DNA of 11,546 nucleotides from an uncultured Oscillospiraceae bacterium (GTDB lineage: Bacteria; Bacillota; Clostridia; Oscillospirales; Acutalibacteraceae). Shown piece by piece: positions 1-6,521 of this stretch. How positions within the stretch are numbered: the stretch's first letter is position 1; the number at the start of each line of letters is the position of its first letter. Location: contig URQJ01000047.1 of assembly GCA_900549945.1 (NCBI GenBank), forward strand, positions 1 to 11,546, given 5' to 3'. Below the pieces are notes generated by a model. It had not been told where the DNA came from, did no database searches, and was given only the letters and a program-made list of their open reading frames with translations. The position numbers and the translations under genes were made by a program.

Positions 1-270
1 GGGCGCGGCGTCTGTCAGCACGGCGGTACGGCGCGCCTTGGCCGAGGTGAAAAAGGTCAGGAAGAAAAGCGCGCCGATCCACAGCAGCGGCAGCATCCGG
101 CTCAGGTAATCACCGAAGCTCCACGGGGAAAAGGGCGCGGTGCGGGACACCCCGAGAATCGTCGTGCCGTTCAGCACCTGCCAGCCGTAAAAGAGCGTCG
201 CCGCCAGCAGACCAAAAAAGAATTTGTTCCACAGCAGCCGCCTGCATTCATAAGCAAATATTTTAATCAA
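1..270 (-). CDS. ABC-2 type transporter permease, N-terminal 90 codons (cut by window start)
   Basis: Only the first 90 residues are present; the frame is open to the left edge. The start is a TTG at 268-270 that overlaps the stop of the preceding permease-peptidase gene by 8 bp. A good ribosome binding site (GGAGGA, 8 bases before the TTG) lies inside the end of that gene, which is why I chose this start. The visible protein has a short basic amphipathic start (IKIFAYECRRLLWNK), a membrane segment at about residues 15-32, an extracytoplasmic stretch, and a second membrane segment at about 58-75 followed by a basic SAKARR turn. This layout resembles ABC-2 permease subunits that start with a cytoplasmic elbow helix. 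From its position after the ATPase and first permease it is probably the second membrane half of the same exporter. The substrate is unknown. Confidence 0.7.
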   Translation of the reverse strand, partial: MIKIFAYECRRLLWNKFFFGLLAATLFYGWQVLNGTTILGVSRTAPFSPWSFGDYLSRMLPLLWIGALFFLTFFTSAKARRTAVLTDAAP

Positions 271-2446
271 GGGTTACATCCTCCTCCGTCAGGCCGCAGG
301 CATCCAAAAATACCTGATAGGTCAAATAGGGATACGCGGGGTCCAGCTCCCGATTGAAAAGCCCGTTCAAGATTTGATCCATAGCGGCCTCGCCGCCCAC
401 CAGCGCCTCTGCCTTTAAAATTTTCAGCGGCATCTCGCTGTACTGCCGCACATAGGAGAGGCTGTTCGAAATCTCGAGCTGCTTATCTTCCGGCAGCGCT
501 TCCAGAAAATCCGGATTGCGCACGTAGAAATTTTGGCTGTATTCCTCCACCGCCTGCTGCCAGTGCTCCACATAGTTTTCACGGGCATATTCTTCCCCGT
601 AGAGCGCCTTTGCGATGCGGTAGGTCGTGTAGACGGTCAGGCCCTCCGCCGACCAAGCGTCGTCGCCCGCCGTGTCAAACATATTGCCGAGGCCCCACCA
701 CTGGTGGACCAGTTCGTGGATCATCACCTCGCCGGCCGCGGCGCCCTTATCGCTGTTTTTAAGATTGAGGGCGGCGAAGTCGGCCTCATCCAGCAGGCTC
801 GCGCCGTCCGAGGCATAGCCGCCGCCTGCAACCCGGCTCTGAATCAGCTTGAGGCTGTCTCCGCCGAAAGAAAGCGCGCCGTAATGCGCCGTACAGTAGT
901 TCACCACGGCTTCTACAGCCTCCGCCGCCCCGGCGGCCTCCATAACCGCCTGATGTTTGCGCCCGTAATAGAATTCGACGGTGATGCCGCCGGCCTGAAT
1001 ATCCTCCCGGATATAGTCGCCGGCGTAGAGACTCCCGCCGGTTCCGGTGTCTGCATAGCGCCAGGTCACCGTCCCGTTTTCATGCTCCGCCACACGTTCC
1101 GCCTCGCTTGCGCCGAACGGGAGCACGGTCATGTGATCCGGCAGCGTGATCTCGATTTCCACGGGGTACGTCTCACCGGCAGGCAGCACGTTCAGCAGAC
1201 GCGGCGACAGCGCGGCGTTCTCAAGACAAATGTACGTGTCGCTGATCTCCCTGCCGCCCTGCATCGAGGAGAGGCTGCGGTCCTCCTGTGGAAAGCCGCC
1301 GTATTCCATCGTCAGTTCCACCTGCGCCTCTGCGGGAATTGTGACCTCCAGCAAGGCTTCGTTGAATTCCTGATAATCGCCCAAAGAGAAGGGCACGTCC
1401 GCGCCGTTTGCCCGCACATTTGTGACGATATAGCCGGGGGTGACGCCGAAGGAAACCGTCTGCGCCCGGCCGGAGGTGTTCTGAAACGCAAAGGCCGCCC
1501 GGCCCCGCAGGGTTCCGGCCGCGGTATCCGGATACACCTCTGCGCTGCGCCCCGAGCAGGTCACGCCCTCTGCATACGGGATCTCGTAGAAGGTCATCAC
1601 CGTCTGATCCGGATTGCTCTGATCCACAAAGGGCTGCGCCGCATACGCGAAGCCGGCGCAGGTCAGCAAAAGCACGGCGATCAACGGCCGGTAGGCACGG
1701 CGGGCGCTCCGGCAGAGCGAGCCGAAAAAGCCCTTTCCGTGCTGGCGGATGCAGAGGTAGGACAGCGCCCACACGCCGGCGAGCGCCGCGAGCCAAGTCA
1801 GACGCATATAGGCCGCGGAGCGGAAAATTCGGTTGTTAGAGAAATCATCGGACAAAGCCCAAACGCTCGGGTTCAGCCAGCAAAGCTGCCAATTCTCCGC
1901 CCAGACGGTGAGGCTCAGCCCGGCAAACGCCGCAAAAAGCACGGCGGACAGGTCGGCCCGCCGGGTAAACTGGTAGAAGGCCGAGGCCGCCAGAATCGAC
2001 AGCGGCAGGGCGAGCCCCATAAACAGCAGATACGCGAGAATGTAGTCCGTGCCGTCAAACACGGAGCCGATCAGCACCCGGCTGACCGGAAACCAGACCG
2101 CCGCAGTCAGGCATGCCGCCAGCAGTGCCGCCGTTAAAAGGGCGAACAGGCGCGCAAGAGACAGAATGAGCGGGGAAACCGCCGCATCGGTCAGCCTATC
2201 GGCCCGGCACCGGGCGGCCCGGTCCCACTCGTACACGGCCAGAAGGCCAAACAGGATGCCGCCCGCCGCGCCCCCCGCAAGCGCGGGATTCGCAAGGTAC
2301 ACGGAAAGCATCGTGTCCGCATCGGCGGGCCGGTAAAGCACCAGTCCCACCAGCGGCGAAAGGACGGTCAGCAGCACAGTGAGCCCGGTCAGCCGGCTTT
2401 GCAGAAGCCGCCGCAGCTCCTGCGGGAATAAACGCAGCGTGTTCAT
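263..2446 (-). CDS. ABC transporter permease fused to an extracytoplasmic M1-type metallopeptidase domain
   Basis: A 727-residue fusion. Residues 1-270 hold about seven hydrophobic segments (roughly 20-37, 52-72, 92-118, 135-155, 166-182, 213-232 and 253-270), like an ABC-2 permease. An odd number of crossings would put the C-terminal 450 residues outside the cell. Residues 280-480 are beta-rich, as in the N-terminal domain of M1 peptidases. The zinc motif HELVH is at 577-581, followed by QWWG and by WSAEG with the third likely zinc ligand E601. Y669 in YSEMPLKIL sits where the M1 catalytic tyrosine is expected. Oddities: the HEXXH-to-Glu spacing is 19 rather than the usual 18, and the GAMEN-type exopeptidase motif is replaced by GGGYASDG (541-548). 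The ATG overlaps the ATPase stop as ATGA. Fusions of this kind are known in Firmicutes; whether this one cleaves peptides is inference. Confidence 0.88.
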   Translation of the reverse strand: MNTLRLFPQELRRLLQSRLTGLTVLLTVLSPLVGLVLYRPADADTMLSVYLANPALAGGAAGGILFGLLAVYEWDRAARCRADRLTDAAVSPLILSLARLFALLTAALLAACLTAAVWFPVSRVLIGSVFDGTDYILAYLLFMGLALPLSILAASAFYQFTRRADLSAVLFAAFAGLSLTVWAENWQLCWLNPSVWALSDDFSNNRIFRSAAYMRLTWLAALAGVWALSYLCIRQHGKGFFGSLCRSARRAYRPLIAVLLLTCAGFAYAAQPFVDQSNPDQTVMTFYEIPYAEGVTCSGRSAEVYPDTAAGTLRGRAAFAFQNTSGRAQTVSFGVTPGYIVTNVRANGADVPFSLGDYQEFNEALLEVTIPAEAQVELTMEYGGFPQEDRSLSSMQGGREISDTYICLENAALSPRLLNVLPAGETYPVEIEITLPDHMTVLPFGASEAERVAEHENGTVTWRYADTGTGGSLYAGDYIREDIQAGGITVEFYYGRKHQAVMEAAGAAEAVEAVVNYCTAHYGALSFGGDSLKLIQSRVAGGGYASDGASLLDEADFAALNLKNSDKGAAAGEVMIHELVHQWWGLGNMFDTAGDDAWSAEGLTVYTTYRIAKALYGEEYARENYVEHWQQAVEEYSQNFYVRNPDFLEALPEDKQLEISNSLSYVRQYSEMPLKILKAEALVGGEAAMDQILNGLFNRELDPAYPYLTYQVFLDACGLTEEDVTLD

Positions 2447-3303
2447 CGGCGCACCTCACCTGAAATCAAGTAGAGGTAGGCGTCCTCCAAAGACGGCTCC
2501 TCCGGTTGGGCGTACGCCGGCAGGGAATCGGCCACCGCCCGGCAGCGAACGCCCCGGCCGGTATTGACCCGGGCCGTGATGTGCAGCCCCTGATCCCGGG
2601 CGGCCTCCCGCTCCCAAAAGCTCCCCACATGGCCCGCCGCGAGCTGGATCAGCTTTTCCGGCGTACCGGCAAACAGGATCCTGCCGCCGTCGATGACGAT
2701 GAGCTGGCCGCACACTGACTGCACGTCGTCGATGATATGTGTTGACAGCAGAACCAGCCGGTTTTCGGCGGTTTTGGAGAACAGATTGCGGAAATGGATC
2801 CGCTCCTCCGGGTCCAGCCCCACCGTCGGCTCATCGAAAATCAGGAGCGCAGGATCGCCGAGCAGCGCTTGCGCGATCCCGACGCGCTGGCGCTGCCCGC
2901 CGGACAGCGTGCGGATTTTCGCTTTCGCCTTTTCCTCCAGATTCACCGCGTGCACAGCCGTCTCGATTGCGGCCTTCGGCGCGCGCAGTCCCTTGAGCGC
3001 CGCCATGTAGTCCAAAAACTGCACCACCGTCAATTCGTCGAACAGTCCGAAATCCTGCGGCAGGTAGCCGAGGCTCGCCTTGAGCTGCCGCTCTGCCTTG
3101 TCCAGCGGGCAGCCGTCCACCCGAATGCTGCCGGATGTGGGCGTCAGCGCGGTCACGAGCAGCTTCATCAGGCTGGATTTTCCCGCTCCGTTCGGCCCCA
3201 GCAGGCCGATCAGGCTGGGCGCGCACAGCGAAAGATTCAGGTGCTGCAGCGCCTGCTTTCCATTTGGGTAGGTCAGGCATAAATCTTGAAGTTCAATTTG
3301 CAT
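2443..3303 (-). CDS. ABC transporter ATP-binding protein
   Basis: A 286-residue nucleotide-binding subunit, a usual length for ABC-2 exporter ATPases. It shows all the motifs in order: Walker A GPNGAGKSS (36-44), Q-loop in GYLPQDFG (Q83), signature LSGGQ (133-137), Walker B LLIFDEPT (153-160) with the catalytic glutamate E158, D-loop GLDP, and switch histidine H189 in LLSTHI. The final 60 residues form the small C-terminal extension typical of bacitracin- or drug-export type ATPases, ending in a PSLEDAYLYL motif. It would power transport by the two membrane proteins encoded directly downstream; it shares a 4-bp ATGA overlap with the first. The ATG at 3301-3303 is preceded by AAAGGA about 10 bases upstream. 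A 107-bp gap separates it from the histidine kinase gene, with an operator-like box that suggests its own promoter. Confidence 0.95.
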   Translation of the reverse strand: MQIELQDLCLTYPNGKQALQHLNLSLCAPSLIGLLGPNGAGKSSLMKLLVTALTPTSGSIRVDGCPLDKAERQLKASLGYLPQDFGLFDELTVVQFLDYMAALKGLRAPKAAIETAVHAVNLEEKAKAKIRTLSGGQRQRVGIAQALLGDPALLIFDEPTVGLDPEERIHFRNLFSKTAENRLVLLSTHIIDDVQSVCGQLIVIDGGRILFAGTPEKLIQLAAGHVGSFWEREAARDQGLHITARVNTGRGVRCRAVADSLPAYAQPEEPSLEDAYLYLISGEVRR

Positions 3304-3376
3304 GATTCAGTATCCTTTCTGCTTGAATTGCAGTGTCAGGATACCGCCCGCATATGAAGCGCGCATGGAGCGATTA

Positions 3377-3398
3377 TGTGTTTTTCGTGGAGAACGGC
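3377..3398 (-). promoter_or_regulatory. Operator-like box upstream of the ABC transporter operon
   Basis: Written on the plus strand, TTTTTCGTGGAGAA (3381-3394) recurs exactly at 5596-5609 ahead of the response regulator gene. Both copies have TGTG on the left (gap of 0 versus 2 bases) and a CGNCG element on the right. It lies in the 107-bp gap between the kinase stop and the ATPase start. A possible -10 (TATCCT, read on minus) lies at 3338-3343, with no good -35, as expected for an activator-dependent promoter. Binding by the neighbouring regulator is inference. Confidence 0.5.
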
Positions 3399-3410
3399 GC
3401 CCCGCTGCGT

Positions 3411-4910
3411 TTATAATTCCACGCCGCCGGCAAAGCGGATCACCGCGCGCACGCCCTCCGCCGTGTTCTCAATCGAGCAGCTGGCCCCGTGCCGCGCCGA
3501 AATCATCTGCACCAGATAAAGGCCGAGGCCGCTGCCGCCGGTCGCGCGGCTTCGGGAACATTCCCCGCGGTAAAACGCCTCAAAGAGATGGGGCTGCGCC
3601 GTCTCACTGATATGCGCCCCGGTGTTTTCCACCGTCAGCGCCGGCTGCCCTTCGAACAATCCGCACCACACCCGGATTTCCGCTCCCTCCGCGGAATAGA
3701 GCGCGGCATTCGAAAGCAGATTGCCCGCGGCTCTGCCCAGCAGGGCCGGATCTCCGGAAACCGCGGCGCCCGGGGTCAGCGCAGCCGTCAGGCGCTGGCC
3801 CCGCTGCCTAAACAGCTCCTCATACAGGGCGAGCTGCCGCCGCAGAAGTTCGGCAAGTTCCACCGTCTCCGAACGAACCGCCGTCGCACCGGCCTCCATG
3901 CGGGAGATCTCCAGCATTTCGCGGATGAGGTTCTCCATGCGGCCCGTCACCTGCAAAGAGCGCAGCAGGTACTTGTCCCGGTCGCGATAGACGTCCACGC
4001 CCTCCAGCATCCCGGAAAGCTGCCCCTTCAGGATTGTGACCGGCGTTTTCAGTTCGTGAGAGGCGGCGGAGAAAAAGGCCGTCCGCTGGCGGTCCAGCTC
4101 CCGCTCCTGCTCCACCTCGCCCCGCAGGGCGCGGTTTGCACCCTCCAGCTCTGTCAGCGCGGCGGACAGCCGCCGGGAAAGTTCGTCCAAGCTGCGGCCC
4201 AGCGCGCCGATCTCATCCCGGCGCTTCTCCCGGCACACCCAGCCGAAATCGAGCTCCGCCATTCTGCCCGCAATGCCGCTGAGGCGGACGATCGGCCGCG
4301 TGATGCAGCGGGAATAGACGAGCGCGCACACAAGCGAAACGGCGGTCAGAACCAGCACAAGCCACGGCGCCATCTGAAGCAGAGCGCGCACAGCCAGATT
4401 TTCCGCTTTCACCCGGGGCGTAACATAGAGAATACAGCGCTCCGTCTGATCTGCAAGCTGCACCTCGCAGGCGATCGTGTCCTGCTCGGAGAACGTAAAG
4501 GCCACCTCCTGCTCCCCGCCTATATCCGTGACCCACGTGACGCCGGTCTCCTCCGCGTCTGTATCGTCCCGTGTCGTTTCTGCACTGTCCGCCACACTTC
4601 TCGGCGACAGCGCGAGCTTGGAGCCGGTATTAACAGCCTGCCCGTCCGCATCGAGCAGCGTCACGTCCGCGCCGGCGGACCGAACGAACGCGTCCAGCAG
4701 CGGCCCGCTGTCCTTTAAATCCGTGTTTGAAAGCGCCTCCGCCAGATTTTTCGTAAGCCGCGTCAGATCCTCGTTGACCACAGCCGTGTAGGTGAGCGGC
4801 GTAGCCCATGCGATCAGCGCAAAGGTGGCGCCGACCGCAAAGAGCAGGATCGCGGCGGTAATCAGAAAAATGCGGATGGTCAGGCTTTCAGCGATCTTCC
4901 TTCGCAGCAC
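3411..4910 (-). CDS. Two-component sensor histidine kinase
   Basis: A 499-residue membrane kinase. Membrane segments lie at about 12-36 and 180-200, framing an extracytoplasmic sensor region of about 140 residues that is acidic and resembles no named sensor fold that I recognise. A HAMP linker follows (about 200-250), then a coiled-coil stretch. The dimerisation/phosphoacceptor helix has H285 in SAASHELKTP. The ATPase domain has N401 in NLLSNAALYS, a G1 box reduced to ENTG (428-431, where most kinases have DNGxG), FEAFYRG as the F box, and GGSGLGLYLV (458-467) as G2. The start is GTG at 4908-4910, inside the end of the response regulator gene (23-bp overlap), with a G-rich purine run about 10 bases upstream. 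It presumably phosphorylates the regulator encoded just before it; the signal may be an envelope-active peptide, given the transporter downstream, but that is a guess. Confidence 0.93.
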   Translation of the reverse strand: MLRRKIAESLTIRIFLITAAILLFAVGATFALIAWATPLTYTAVVNEDLTRLTKNLAEALSNTDLKDSGPLLDAFVRSAGADVTLLDADGQAVNTGSKLALSPRSVADSAETTRDDTDAEETGVTWVTDIGGEQEVAFTFSEQDTIACEVQLADQTERCILYVTPRVKAENLAVRALLQMAPWLVLVLTAVSLVCALVYSRCITRPIVRLSGIAGRMAELDFGWVCREKRRDEIGALGRSLDELSRRLSAALTELEGANRALRGEVEQERELDRQRTAFFSAASHELKTPVTILKGQLSGMLEGVDVYRDRDKYLLRSLQVTGRMENLIREMLEISRMEAGATAVRSETVELAELLRRQLALYEELFRQRGQRLTAALTPGAAVSGDPALLGRAAGNLLSNAALYSAEGAEIRVWCGLFEGQPALTVENTGAHISETAQPHLFEAFYRGECSRSRATGGSGLGLYLVQMISARHGASCSIENTAEGVRAVIRFAGGVEL

Positions 4911-5556
4911 GATAGCCCAGCCCCCTCACCGTTTCGATATAGTCGCGCCCGAGCTTGCGCCGCAGGTTTTTGATGTGGCTGTCCACCACCCGGTCATCCC
5001 CGTAGAAATCGTAGCCCCAAAGGCGCGAAAGCAGCATCTCCCGCGTAAACACGCGCCCGGGCACGGCCAGAAGGGTGTGCAGCAAGTCGAATTCCCGCGC
5101 GGTCAGCTCCAGAGGGCGGCCGCTCAAAAGCGCCTCGCGCTCATCCAGCTTCAAAAGCACATCTCGGTACCGCACGCAGCTCTGCGCCGCCGCACTGCCG
5201 CTGCGGCGTAAAATCACCCGCAGCTTTTCCAGCAGGACCGGCATGGAAAAGGGCTTCGTCACATAGTCGTCGATATTCAGGCCGAAGCCCCGAAGCTGCT
5301 CCTGTTCCCCGTCCAGTGCGGTTAGCATCAGGATGGGCACCGGAGACTGCTGGCGGATCAGCTCGCAGACGCCGAAGCCGTCGATCTTCGGCAGCATGAG
5401 ATCCAGCAGGATCAGGTCAAAGGTCTGCTGCGCAAACAGGCTCAGCGCCTCCACGCCGTCTCCGGCCACAGCCGTTCTATACCCGGCATCCCGCAGGTAA
5501 GCCCGCAGCAATTCTTGAATATCCGGCTCATCCTCTACAATTAAAATATTCTTCAT
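4888..5556 (-). CDS. OmpR/PhoB-family response regulator
   Basis: A 222-residue transcription regulator with an N-terminal receiver and a C-terminal winged helix. Receiver residues are visible: acidic pocket E8/D9, phosphoacceptor D52 in LLDLMLP, switch T79 and K101 in TKPF. The winged-helix part (about 128-220) carries ELTAREFDLLHTL, the recognition-helix stretch VVDSHIKNLRRKLG and the wing RGLGYR. I start at ATG 5554-5556 and not at the TTG two codons upstream, because GGGTGA sits 6 bases before the ATG and the ATG start gives the standard N-terminus MKNILIVEDE. A likely -10 (TATACT) lies about 19 bases upstream, so the mRNA leader would be very short. Autoregulation is suggested by the box it shares with the ABC operon. 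Confidence 0.94.
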   Translation of the reverse strand: MKNILIVEDEPDIQELLRAYLRDAGYRTAVAGDGVEALSLFAQQTFDLILLDLMLPKIDGFGVCELIRQQSPVPILMLTALDGEQEQLRGFGLNIDDYVTKPFSMPVLLEKLRVILRRSGSAAAQSCVRYRDVLLKLDEREALLSGRPLELTAREFDLLHTLLAVPGRVFTREMLLSRLWGYDFYGDDRVVDSHIKNLRRKLGRDYIETVRGLGYRAAKEDR

Positions 5557-5574
5557 AAGCAATCACCCGCGCGG

Positions 5575-5630
5575 AGTATACCACGGGATTGTGAATTTTT
5601 CGTGGAGAAACGCCGCATCTGCATGTGAAT
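5575..5630 (-). promoter_or_regulatory. Promoter and operator-like box of the response regulator/kinase operon
   Basis: Read on minus, a TATACT -10 lies at 5575-5580 but the -35 position (5598-5603) reads CGAAAA, far from consensus. That position is covered by the box shared with 3377-3398 (exact block 5596-5609). A TGTGAATTT unit (plus-strand sense) occurs at 5590-5598 and again at 5624-5632, 34 bases apart, about three helical turns. CCACG/CGTGG also form an inverted pair around the first copy (5581-5605). A PhoB-like activator site replacing the -35 would explain this; it is inference from layout. Confidence 0.5.
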
Positions 5631-5682
5631 TTACGCCTGAATATAAACAAGGCTGCGTTCAGCAGCGCCGCTCTCGCACCAT

Positions 5683-5712
5683 AAAGAAAAGGACCGGCAC
5701 AAGCCGGCCCCT
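5683..5712 (-). terminator. Rho-independent terminator after the 86-aa gene
   Basis: Read on minus: GGGCCGGC, TTGT loop, GCCGGTCC (5691-5710), then TTTTCTTT (5683-5690). The stem is 7-8 bp, GC-rich and directly followed by the U-run. It begins about 20 bases after the stop of the 86-aa gene and separates it from the response regulator promoter. Confidence 0.85.
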
Positions 5713-5730
5713 CCTCCATATGTATGGCGG

Positions 5731-5991
5731 TCACTGCGAAAGCAAATGCAGAGAGGATTCGAGCAGCGTCAGCTCTCCGTCGCTGTCCTTCGCGAAGAGA
5801 TTGTCCTCAAAATAAAAGAAGCAGCGCAGCCTGCCGGACGAGATATCCGGCACAAGGTAAAAAAGGTGGCTTCTGAGCTGCCTTTCGTCCTCATATACGT
5901 CCAGATCTGCAAAGGGAATGCCCGGGATCTTATCCGGAATCGATGTTCCTGCCCACAGGGCATAGGTTTGCAGAACGTCACAGTTTTCCAT
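5731..5991 (-). CDS. Hypothetical protein, 86 residues
   Basis: I do not recognise this protein. It is small, acidic, has no membrane segment or signal peptide, and is rich in aromatic residues in its second half (LFYLVPD, then CFFYFEDNLF), as in a compact beta-containing domain. Reality is supported by a purine-rich ribosome binding site (GGAAGGAAGGG) about 8 bases before the ATG at 5989-5991, a good Rho-independent terminator 20 bases beyond the stop, and an ordinary protein-like composition compared with the arginine-rich shadows of the other frames. A stop codon of an upstream minus-strand frame (5996-5998) lies only 4 bases before its ATG, so it may be the second gene of a small transcription unit. 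Function unknown. Confidence 0.65.
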   Translation of the reverse strand: MENCDVLQTYALWAGTSIPDKIPGIPFADLDVYEDERQLRSHLFYLVPDISSGRLRCFFYFEDNLFAKDSDGELTLLESSLHLLSQ

Positions 5992-5995
5992 AAAA

Positions 5996-6239
5996 CTATT
6001 CCCTTCCTTCCGAAATGTATGCGGCGATCCGCGGATTCTCAGGGCTGCGCGCGAGACAGCCCGCGATGGCGTACAAACTCGGCACGGATATACCGGCGCC
6101 TATGCCGCACCGGATTCCGGTCTGGCGCCCCACATGCCGGCACCGTTCTGCGGCCCTTACGCTGGCCGCGCACACAGACGCCCGAGCGCACCTGCGCGGC
6201 GCCGAAACGCCCCGCCGCTTCTATTCCGTTCATTCTCAT
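5996..6239 (-). pseudogene. Possible small gene, perhaps frameshifted, with a very strong ribosome binding site
   Basis: ATG at 6237-6239 is preceded by GGAGGTGAT (6244-6252), nearly the full anti-16S complement, at ideal spacing. That frame starts MRMNGIEAAGRFGAAQVRS, then turns very arginine-rich and stops at 6039 after 66 residues. Another frame of the same strand is open until the TAG at 5996-5998 and ends in the protein-like sequence LYAIAGCLARSPENPRIAAY followed by ISEGRE. The distance from ATG to that stop is 244 bases, one more than a multiple of three, so a single inserted base would explain the break. A real gene would have about 80 residues and precede the 86-aa gene by 4 bases. 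Alternatives: the 66-residue frame is genuine, or neither is coding. The product is not recognised. Confidence 0.3.
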
Positions 6240-6459
6240 TGGAATCACCTCCCCCCACACCTTTAGCATAAGAGGAAATGCACTTCCCGAAAAGGAATTT
6301 TATTTCCAAAATTCGGAATAAATCAAAATAAATGCAGCCTACAATCTACGGATATATAAACATTACCCCGCCAAATTCTCCGACATATATGGAGAAAAAG
6401 CGCCCGGTAAGCATCGGCGTGCAGGACTGCCCCGCCGCCCCCTTTCGGCTAAAGCGCAA
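6240..6459. other. Region without a recognised gene
   Basis: With the following hairpin this makes about 280 bases between two minus-strand genes. It holds the strong ribosome binding site for the 6239 start, a weak possible -10 (TATGCT on minus, about 6263-6268), the AT-rich inverted repeat at 6295-6314, and a small TTCTCC/GGAGAA hairpin near 6375-6396. An open frame from 6332 on plus lacks a ribosome binding site and looks random. I see no tRNA or known riboswitch here. Confidence 0.5.
6295..6314. repeat. Inverted repeat GAATTTT-N6-AAAATTC
   Basis: Perfect 7-bp arms (6295-6301 and 6308-6314) separated by ATTTCC. It sits 55-75 bases upstream of the strong start at 6239 and could be an operator for a dimeric repressor. 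An AT-rich chance palindrome is possible. Confidence 0.35.
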
Positions 6460-6508
6460 GAGCCCGCAAGGACGCAGGAACGCTGCGCCTTTGCGGGCTC
6501 GCTTTTTT
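6460..6508 (+). terminator. Strong hairpin with U-run in plus direction, downstream of queA
   Basis: Arms 6460-6477 and 6483-6500: eight perfect pairs (GAGCCCGC/GCGGGCTC), further pairs with one G-T and one A/C mismatch, then CGCAG/CTGCG around a GAACG loop. GC then TTTTTT (6503-6508) follow, the form of a Rho-independent terminator for plus-strand transcription. No plus-strand gene leads into it. It also lies 22 bases after the queA stop, which reads in the opposite direction; on that side the hairpin is preceded by the A-run and followed by only a weak T-run, so it would be a poor canonical terminator for queA. Confidence 0.6.
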
Positions 6509-6521
6509 ATCTCATATTTTC

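Noticed and set aside
533..2137. 534-residue plus-strand open frame
   Set aside because: It is antisense to the permease-peptidase gene, has shadow composition (His, Arg and Gln rich) and no ribosome binding site.
3489..4718. 409-residue plus-strand open frame opposite the histidine kinase
   Set aside because: Antisense shadow caused by GC-rich codons; the kinase on the other strand has all family motifs.
5557..5562. TTG start of the response regulator two codons upstream of the ATG
   Set aside because: The putative ribosome binding site lies where the TTG would be; ATG at 5556 gives the normal receiver N-terminus.
5746..6321. 191-residue plus-strand frame opposite the small genes
   Set aside because: No ribosome binding site, no domain character, Arg/Pro-rich second half; the minus-strand 86-aa frame has better signals.
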